From: an uncultured Alsobacter sp.
GTDB taxonomy: Bacteria; Pseudomonadota; Alphaproteobacteria; Rhizobiales; Beijerinckiaceae
Length of the DNA stretch: 64,000 nucleotides
Assembly: GCF_945952055.1 (NCBI RefSeq)
Contig: NZ_CAMFHB010000005.1
Coordinates: 62,001 to 126,000 of the forward strand
Reading direction: 5' to 3'
The notes under the pieces are model-generated. The model was not told the origin of the DNA and ran no database searches. It saw only the letters and a program-made list of their open reading frames with translations. The position numbers were made by a program, and so were the translations under genes. This document shows, one piece after another, positions 58,388 through 64,000 of the stretch (its first letter is position 1; each line of letters begins with the position of its first letter).

Positions 58388-59268
58388 GGCAGGGGTCGCC
58401 ATGACCACGGACCGGGGCGGCGCGCGGCGGGCAGGCCGGCGAGCGGGGACAGCCCGAGGGCCCGGCGCGCCATGCGGGCGCGACGCAGGAAGGCGGTGGA
58501 GTTCATGCCCCAGCCGAAGCGGTCGTAGAGGACGCGCCCGGCATTGGGCGGCCTGCTCAGGTCGGGCGCGGCGGCGAGCCGCAGGGCTTCGATCCGCTGG
58601 TCGAAGCGCGCCAGCGTGGCGGCCTGCGTGCGAAACGCCGCGATCATGCGGCCCTTCACGTCGCGCAGGGCGGGCGGCAGGCGCACGGCCGCCGTGTCGG
58701 CCGGCCGGCGGTCGCGAAAGCCCCGCAGGAAGGCGCCGGACCCGTCGTCCCGATACAGCGGCATGGCCAGCACCACGGGCGCCTTGCGCCCCGCCACGTG
58801 AAGCAGGGCCACGGCGGCATGGACGGCGACGCTGACCGCGTCGTGGTCGGGGTGCCCGCCTTCGAACGCGTGCGTGACGACGATGTCCCGGCCGGCCAGC
58901 CGTGGCAGGAGGGCGCGGGCGATCCCGCGGATGGCAGCGGTCGCGCCCTGGTCCGCGATGCCCAGCGCATGACGGCGATGCCGCGGGACGGACAGCAGGG
59001 CCAGCGCGGCGTCGAGTTCGCCGCGCCGTGCCGCGGCATAGGCGGCGGCCGTCGCGAAGCCGGCCCGCCGCGCATCGTGCAGGGATCGCGGCGCGCCGTC
59101 CGTGACGTGCACCAGAGCCAGGCGCCGAAAGCGCGCGAGCATCGCCGTGGCCCCCAGCGTCTCGTCGTCGGGGTGCGCCACGACCACGGCGGCCGACCGG
59201 CCGAAGGGCCAGCAGCCCGACGCCGCGAGCTTCAGCAGCGCGCGCGGATGGAGACCGGAGCGGGGCAC
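58384..59268 (-). CDS. PIG-L (LmbE) family N-deacetylase
   Basis: The 294-residue protein has the zinc motif AHPDDE (31-36) and HPDHDAV later, both typical of PIG-L deacetylases such as MshB. They remove acetyl from N-acetylglucosamine-containing glycosides. The GTG at 59268 is the start. It lies between the glycoside hydrolase (7-base gap) and the GT4 (overlap). Confidence 0.93.
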   Translation of the reverse strand: MPRSGLHPRALLKLAASGCWPFGRSAAVVVAHPDDETLGATAMLARFRRLALVHVTDGAPRSLHDARRAGFATAAAYAAARRGELDAALALLSVPRHRRHALGIADQGATAAIRGIARALLPRLAGRDIVVTHAFEGGHPDHDAVSVAVHAAVALLHVAGRKAPVVLAMPLYRDDGSGAFLRGFRDRRPADTAAVRLPPALRDVKGRMIAAFRTQAATLARFDQRIEALRLAAAPDLSRPPNAGRVLYDRFGWGMNSTAFLRRARMARRALGLSPLAGLPAARRPGPWSWRPLP

Positions 59269-59275
59269 GTCCGCC

Positions 59276-60181
59276 TCACGCCGCGACCGCGCGCGCCGGC
59301 GCGTAGCGCCGGATCATGCTGCCGCAGAACTCCGCGAACTCGCGCGGATCGATGGGCGGGCTCGTGTGATGCGGCTCGATCCCGCGATGCTCCGGGGTGA
59401 AGCAGAAGGTCACGGTGACGTCGAAGGGCGCCAGCGCTTCCATCTGGCGGTCAAACCAGTCGAGCGCGCCGGGCCGGAAGCTGTCGGCCCAGGACAGGCC
59501 CGTGCGCAGATACTTGACCCCGAGCCGCTTCATCCAGCCGACGGCCTCGTCGAGGCGCGGGTCCTCGAAGTGGAACCATTGGCAGAGCCCCATCTGCGCG
59601 GCATGGCGCTCGTAGAGCGCCAGCGCCGGCTTCGGCGTGCCGTCCTCGCGCAACAGGCCCATGTGGAAATGCCGGTAGTAGGAGGACCCTTCCGCCTCCT
59701 TGTGGCGGGTGGTGGCCGGCCACGCCTTGGGCAGGTCGTAGAGGCTGTACCAGTGGATCCGCGGCACGCGGCCGACGAGCAGCGCCGCCGTCCGCTCGAG
59801 GCCCCAGGCCTGCACCTCTTCCGCGCCGAAGCTCGAGACGCCGACTTCCGAGACCCAGAGCGGCAGGCTCGTCACGGCGCGGATCTCGTCGAGCTTCTCC
59901 GGCCATTCGTGGATCGTCCACAGGTTCCAGTCGAGCGGGAACCCGTGCACGGCGACCACGTCGATCTCGTTGAAGACGCCGCGGTCGGCCATGTTGCGCA
60001 CGAAGCCGGGATCGATCGGCGACATGCCGCCCAGCGCCCGCGGAAGCCTGTCGTTCTCCGCCCGGATGGCGCGGCCGGCGAGAATCGCCATCTCGGCGAA
60101 ACGCGACCAGTCGGGATCGATGAGCGGGTCCCAGTGCGACTTGTTGTTCGGCTCGTTCCAGATCATGGCGGCTTCGATCAT
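59276..60181 (-). CDS. Glycoside hydrolase, clan A (beta-xylosidase/GH39-like)
   Basis: The 301-residue TIM-barrel protein has the acid/base Glu10 in WNEPNNK and the nucleophile Glu112 in LWVSEVG, with IHWYSLYDLPKAW later. This is the NEP/SEVG pattern of retaining clan-A hydrolases. There is no signal peptide, so it works in the cytoplasm. It overlaps the upstream methyltransferase by 4 bases. In a biosynthetic operon it may act as editing enzyme or transglycosidase. Confidence 0.83.
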   Translation of the reverse strand: MIEAAMIWNEPNNKSHWDPLIDPDWSRFAEMAILAGRAIRAENDRLPRALGGMSPIDPGFVRNMADRGVFNEIDVVAVHGFPLDWNLWTIHEWPEKLDEIRAVTSLPLWVSEVGVSSFGAEEVQAWGLERTAALLVGRVPRIHWYSLYDLPKAWPATTRHKEAEGSSYYRHFHMGLLREDGTPKPALALYERHAAQMGLCQWFHFEDPRLDEAVGWMKRLGVKYLRTGLSWADSFRPGALDWFDRQMEALAPFDVTVTFCFTPEHRGIEPHHTSPPIDPREFAEFCGSMIRRYAPARAVAA

Positions 60182-60948
60182 CGGGTCCTCCCACGGGCCG
60201 GATAGACGGGGACGGCGTCGGCCGGGCGCTCGGCGAGCCGGCAGACGAAAACCTCGGGCTCGGGCCGGCTCTCGATGGCGAAGCCGGCGCTGCGCAGCAT
60301 GGCCGCGGCACAGGGCCCGTTGGGGATCCACCAGTTGGTGGGGTCGCGCGCATAGCGCCGTTCGACGAAATGCAGCCGGGGCCAGTCGGGCCGGTCGAAG
60401 ACCGCGGTTTCCGAGAAGGGATAATCCTCGGCCGGTGGCTCGCCGTCGGCCACGCCGCGCTGCAGGGCCTGGAACACCATCATGTCGCCCGCGACGTGCT
60501 CGCGGATGAGGTCGAGCGCGAGGAGCGGGTGGCGAAGGTGGTAGAGCACGCCCATGAACAGCACGAGGTCGAAGCGCTCGCCGAGCGCGCCGACGTCGTA
60601 GACGTCGAGGCGGTGGAACTCGATGTCCTGCTCGAGCACTTCGGCGGCGAAACGGGCCTGGGCCAGGTAGTCCTCGTCGCTGTCGATGGCGACCACGCGC
60701 GCGGCGCCGCGCCGCTTCATGGCGATGGCGTAGAACCCGCCGTTGCAGCCGATGTCGAGAACCGATTTGCCGGTCAGGTCCGCCGGTAGGGCGTGCGAGA
60801 ACCCCGCCCATTTGGCGCCTGGGTAGTCCCCCAGGAAGTGGTCCGGCGCCGTCCAGACGCCGCCCAGGTCGATGTTGTGGAACCACGGCCCGAGCGCGTC
60901 GGCCCTGCGGCGGATCTCTTCGGGATCGACCTGCCGGTGCGCGCTCAT
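60178..60948 (-). CDS. CmoB-like SAM methyltransferase (possibly TIGR04290 family)
   Basis: The 256-residue protein has PWFHNIDLGGVWTAP, then KSVLDIGCNGGFYAIAMKRRGA (SAM site, split at about 62-80), GVLYHLRHPLLALD and NWWIPN near the end, the pattern of CmoB-like enzymes. From memory this subgroup is TIGR04290, which I could not verify. It overlaps its neighbours by 4 bases each side. Confidence 0.87.
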   Translation of the reverse strand: MSAHRQVDPEEIRRRADALGPWFHNIDLGGVWTAPDHFLGDYPGAKWAGFSHALPADLTGKSVLDIGCNGGFYAIAMKRRGAARVVAIDSDEDYLAQARFAAEVLEQDIEFHRLDVYDVGALGERFDLVLFMGVLYHLRHPLLALDLIREHVAGDMMVFQALQRGVADGEPPAEDYPFSETAVFDRPDWPRLHFVERRYARDPTNWWIPNGPCAAAMLRSAGFAIESRPEPEVFVCRLAERPADAVPVYPARGRTR

Positions 60949-61775
60949 GACGGCCTCCCCGATGCTGCGTCGCGCGCCGTCGGCACGGGGCCTTCGAACG
61001 GTCGACCCTCGGGCCGGCCCAACGTCGCGCCGCGGCCTTCGGCGGCGAGCATGCCGGGGTCGTGCAGCAGCCCGAGAGCCGCGCGGTAGCCGTTGAGGGT
61101 GCCCACGTCGACGTAGCGCGACCCCGCCTTCACGGCCTCCGCGCGCCCGCCCCGTGCGATCCAGGCGTTGACCAGCGTGCCGAAGTATTCGTCCCGGCAC
61201 TGGCGTTCCAGCCAGAGATCCCGCAGTTCGCCGAAGACCCGACCCGGCATCTTGAACGCTCCCCAGATCCAGCGGGAGCGCACCGGCGTGCTCTTCACGT
61301 CGATGGCCTGGACGCGGCCGTCGTCGTCGCAGACCACCGCGTCGAAGACCTCGGGCCGCTCGACGGGAAAGAGGAGGAAGCTCAGGGTGTGCGACGGCAG
61401 CACCGCGAGCGCGTCGGCCGGGAACCAGACCGTGTCCGGCAGGCCCACGACGACGGGTTCGTCGGGGTGGATCAGGGGCAGGGCCCGGAAGACCGCATCG
61501 CACAGGCCGCTTGCCCGGGGCTGCACCACATAGGCGATGGCGGCCGGGCCATAGGCCGCGCCGTAGTAGTCGAGGATGTCCGACTTGCCGGGGGCGATGA
61601 CGAAGCAGATCTTGTCCGCCCCGCCCCGCAGCATGCGCTCGACCAGGTATTCGCTGACGGCGCAGGGCCGTTCCGTTTCGCCGTCGGTCCGCGTGCCGAC
61701 GGGCAGCAGTTCCTTCGAGAAGGCCAGCGGCTGGATGCGGGTGCCCCGTCCGGCTGCCGGAATGATACCCCACAT
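60945..61775 (-). CDS. NDP-sugar pyrophosphorylase (nucleotidyltransferase)
   Basis: The 276-residue protein has the signature GIIPAAGRGTRIQPLAFSKE near the N terminus, GLPDTVWFPADAL and VDVGTLNGYRAAL near the end, the layout of glucose-1-phosphate thymidylyl- or uridylyltransferases. It makes the activated sugar for the cluster. It overlaps the methyltransferase by 4 bases. Confidence 0.92.
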   Translation of the reverse strand: MWGIIPAAGRGTRIQPLAFSKELLPVGTRTDGETERPCAVSEYLVERMLRGGADKICFVIAPGKSDILDYYGAAYGPAAIAYVVQPRASGLCDAVFRALPLIHPDEPVVVGLPDTVWFPADALAVLPSHTLSFLLFPVERPEVFDAVVCDDDGRVQAIDVKSTPVRSRWIWGAFKMPGRVFGELRDLWLERQCRDEYFGTLVNAWIARGGRAEAVKAGSRYVDVGTLNGYRAALGLLHDPGMLAAEGRGATLGRPEGRPFEGPVPTARDAASGRPS

Positions 61776-61776
61776 G

Positions 61777-62877
61777 TCAGACCTCCTTGGCGACGTTGGC
61801 CGTGCGGCGCACGGCGAGCGCTGTCTCCAGCGCGGAGACCAGCGTGTCCGCCCGCCGCCGCGCCGTGTGTTGCTCGAGCAGCCGGGCGCGGGCCGCGCTG
61901 CCGATGCCGGCCAGCGCCTCCGGCGGCTCGGACAGCGCCGCCAGGACGTCCTGCGTGTCGCGCGCCACGATGATCTCGCGGCCGGGCTCGAAGAAGTCCT
62001 CGAGCCCGGGCCATGCGTCCGACACGATCGCCGCCCCGCATGCCGCCGCCTCGAAGAGCCGGCCGGACGGGCACCAGCCGGCCTCGGCCATGGCCTCGCG
62101 CGTCACGTTCAGGGTGAGCAGGGACGAGGCGTAGAAGGCCGGATGGTCGACGGGAGGAAGATGCCGGACGAAGTGGATGTTCTGCGTCCAGGGAAAGTCC
62201 TGCGGGTACTGCGCCCCGGCCAGGACGAAGCGGCGCCACGGCGCCAGCCGCGCGGGCTCCACGAAGAAGGCCTCGACGCCCGCCTGCCTGTCCGGTGCGT
62301 AGGTGCCGATGTAGGACAGGTCGGCCTGGAAGGCCGCCCGGGGCGCCGCCGGGCGATGAACGGCCGGATCGGCATGGCCGTAAAGCGGCACCACCGCACG
62401 CGCGCCGAGATCGTCGCGCAGGCGCTGCAGGGCAGGGCCGCCGGTGTAGCTCAGCACGAGATCGTAGTCGGCGAGCCCCTCCGGGCCGATTGCCGTCTGG
62501 GGCTCGCCACGCGCGATGAGCGACAGGGTGACCGGCGTGTCGAGGTCGTAGAACACCTTCAGCGGAGCCCTCTCGCGGCGCAGAAGCGCGAGGGCGGCGA
62601 TGCCGTCGGGGCAGTAGGACGTCACGATGGCCGCGTCGGCGGCACCGAGCATGTGGCCGGCACGGACGCGGATCTCGCGCCAGTCCCGGTAGAGGATGAG
62701 TTCGCAGCCCGGCACATGCGTCGCGTCGCGATGCTGCGCGTACCAGGGCTGGTCGCGCTCGTAGAAGACGACCTCGTGCCCGAGCTTGCCGAGCGCCGCG
62801 ATCAGTCCGCGCCACAGCGTGGCGTGGCCATTGCCCCACGATGAGGAGACCGAGAGCCCGAAGATCACGATCTTCAT
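61777..62877 (-). CDS. Glycosyltransferase, CgeB-like
   Basis: The 366-residue GT-B protein starts MKIVIFGLSVSSSWGNGHAT and has DLSYIGTYAPDRQ, then GRLFEAAACGAAIVSDAWPG and FEPGREIIVA, as in CgeB-like transferases. It is distinct from the GT4 in the same cluster, so two sugars or two linkages are made. It starts 4 bases inside the phosphatase end. Confidence 0.9.
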   Translation of the reverse strand: MKIVIFGLSVSSSWGNGHATLWRGLIAALGKLGHEVVFYERDQPWYAQHRDATHVPGCELILYRDWREIRVRAGHMLGAADAAIVTSYCPDGIAALALLRRERAPLKVFYDLDTPVTLSLIARGEPQTAIGPEGLADYDLVLSYTGGPALQRLRDDLGARAVVPLYGHADPAVHRPAAPRAAFQADLSYIGTYAPDRQAGVEAFFVEPARLAPWRRFVLAGAQYPQDFPWTQNIHFVRHLPPVDHPAFYASSLLTLNVTREAMAEAGWCPSGRLFEAAACGAAIVSDAWPGLEDFFEPGREIIVARDTQDVLAALSEPPEALAGIGSAARARLLEQHTARRRADTLVSALETALAVRRTANVAKEV

Positions 62878-63473
62878 GGCGCGGCCCTCTCGTTGAGCCG
62901 CATCAGCGTGAGCCGATCGTCCTGCACGCGGAGCGTCGTCAGCGACGCCGGGTCCAGCGCGATCCTGGGCCAGGCGTCGGGCCCCAGACCGAGCGCGGCC
63001 AGCACGAGCATCCGGATGGGCTCGGCATGGCTTACCGCGACCACGCCGGCGTCCGGCCAGTCGCGTGCGACCCGGCGCAGGAACGCCATCCCGCGGGCCT
63101 GCAGCGCGAAGGCGTCTTCGCCGTCCGGGGCCGCCGCCATCGCGCGGCTCGCGTTCCAGCGCGTCCAGTCGCGATCGTCCGCCAGGTCGGCGAAGCGACG
63201 GCCGGTCCACCCCCCCGCATCGAGCTCGTCGAGCAGGGGATCCGCGGCCGGTTGCAGCGCGATCCGCTCCGCCAGGATGGCCGCCGTCTCGCCGCAGCGC
63301 TGGCGCGGGCTCGAGAACAGCGCCTCGACTTCCTCACGCGCGAGCCTGGCGGCCAGGGCGGCGGCTTCGGCGCGGCCCGTCTCGGACAGGCTCACGCCGG
63401 GAGCGCGGGCCACGAGGGTGGAATCCACGACCGCGTGGCTGGCATGGCGCACGAGGTGGACCAGGGTCGCCAC
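62874..63473 (-). CDS. Histidine phosphatase family protein
   Basis: The 199-residue protein has the phosphohistidine motif LVRHAS (Arg9-His10; usually RHG), the SSPRQRCGETA segment and the second His in VSHAEPIR. It would remove a phosphate, perhaps from an inositol-phosphate glycoside. It lies 4 bases after the inositol-phosphate synthase. Confidence 0.92.
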   Translation of the reverse strand: MATLVHLVRHASHAVVDSTLVARAPGVSLSETGRAEAAALAARLAREEVEALFSSPRQRCGETAAILAERIALQPAADPLLDELDAGGWTGRRFADLADDRDWTRWNASRAMAAAPDGEDAFALQARGMAFLRRVARDWPDAGVVAVSHAEPIRMLVLAALGLGPDAWPRIALDPASLTTLRVQDDRLTLMRLNERAAP

Positions 63474-63477
63474 CGCC

Positions 63478-64000
63478 TCACGCCTCCCCGGCGATGAACC
63501 GGAGCGTGCGGGCCCGGGCCTCGGCGTCGGGCACCTGGTCGGGCGGGGATTTCATGAAGTAGCTGGAGGGGCCGGTCAGGGCGCCGCCGATGCCGCGGTC
63601 GCGCGCCAGCTTGGCGCAGCGCACCGCATCGATCACGACGCCGGCGGAGTTGGGCGAGTCCCAGACCTCGAGCTTCAGCTCCAGGTTGAGAGGCACGCCG
63701 CCGAACGTCGTCCCCTCCATGCGGATGTGGCACCACTTGCGATCCTCGAGCCACGGCACGTGGTCGCTCGGCCCGACATGGACGTCCTCGGCCGCCAGCG
63801 GGACATCGAGCATGCTCGTGACCGCTCGCGTCTTGGACAGCTTCTTCGACTCCAGGCGCTCGCGTTCGAGCATGTTCAGGAAGTCGGCGTTGCCGCCGAA
63901 GTTCAGCTGGTAGGTGCGGTCGAGCCGCACGCCCCGGTCACGGAACAGCGTCGTCAGGACACGATGGACGATCGTCGCGCCGACCTGGCTCTTGATGTCG
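63478..64000 (-). CDS. Inositol-3-phosphate synthase, 5' part outside window
   Basis: The last 173 residues are visible. They match the C-terminal part of bacterial inositol-1-phosphate synthase: [39 protein letters not shown] and [22 protein letters not shown], with [11 protein letters not shown]. The enzyme converts glucose-6-phosphate to inositol-3-phosphate with NAD. It is the first visible gene of the cluster; more may lie upstream. Confidence 0.93.
   Translation of the reverse strand, partial: DIKSQVGATIVHRVLTTLFRDRGVRLDRTYQLNFGGNADFLNMLERERLESKKLSKTRAVTSMLDVPLAAEDVHVGPSDHVPWLEDRKWCHIRMEGTTFGGVPLNLELKLEVWDSPNSAGVVIDAVRCAKLARDRGIGGALTGPSSYFMKSPPDQVPDAEARARTLRFIAGEA

Overview
The window is GC-rich DNA from an alphaproteobacterium, most likely of the order Hyphomicrobiales. 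This rests on gene content: an MmcB DNA-repair endonuclease, an NDUFA9-like complex I protein, the ribonuclease D / lptC / lptA neighbourhood, a Zur regulator, a ModE regulator with two TOBE domains, polyhydroxybutyrate genes and Flp pilins. I cannot place the genus. I see no rRNA, prophage, insertion sequence or CRISPR array. Most of the window is ordinary chromosome, with two decayed or intact toxin-antitoxin insertions and one large biosynthetic operon. No gap between genes exceeds 300 bases.

Layout. 1-7290: a caspase-like peptidase divergent from a two-partner secretion pair (outer-membrane TpsB and a 1235-residue TpsA adhesin). 7366-13259: RidA, a GMC oxidoreductase, MmcB, a CysZ-like membrane protein, an NDUFA9-like reductase, tRNA-Leu(CAG) and a ferric-reductase-like membrane protein. 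13354-18495: an unknown membrane protein, a molybdate group (mop, modE, modA, without modBC), ribonuclease D, lptC and lptA. 18505-18960: remains of a hicAB module. 18970-28964: a secreted Cys protein, fumarase, glucokinase, a LysR regulator, a ClpP-like periplasmic protein, pnp, rpsO, glpK and a YqaA protein. 29128-33454: valine catabolism (mmsB, acyl-CoA dehydrogenase, mmsA) with a VapBC module inside, facing a LysR gene. 34575-43120: a trans-3-hydroxyproline dehydratase, a CHAD protein with a coupled methyltransferase, an unknown 400-residue protein, an L,D-transpeptidase, and a DUF4242 protein divergent from an ATPase-LuxR regulator.

43160-54272: patatin and 3-hydroxybutyrate dehydrogenase (with a candidate PhaR operator), zur, ispG, envelope proteins, a secreted glutathione peroxidase, the intracellular PHB depolymerase PhaZ, a GST, two tandem flp pilin genes and a PAP2 phosphatase. 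BdhA and PhaZ catalyse successive steps of PHB mobilisation. 54394-55668: DNA topoisomerase IB, whose 3' end overlaps the next gene antisense.

55538-64000: an unbroken, mostly overlapping minus-strand run of ten genes: inositol-3-phosphate synthase (cut by the window edge), histidine phosphatase, two glycosyltransferases, a nucleotidyltransferase, two methyltransferases, a glycoside hydrolase, a PIG-L deacetylase and a GNAT-type acyltransferase. Together they look like a pathway to an inositol-containing, deacetylated and re-acylated, methylated glycoside. Its enzyme classes parallel mycothiol biosynthesis but the ligase step is absent from the visible part. This is the best candidate for an undescribed system here.
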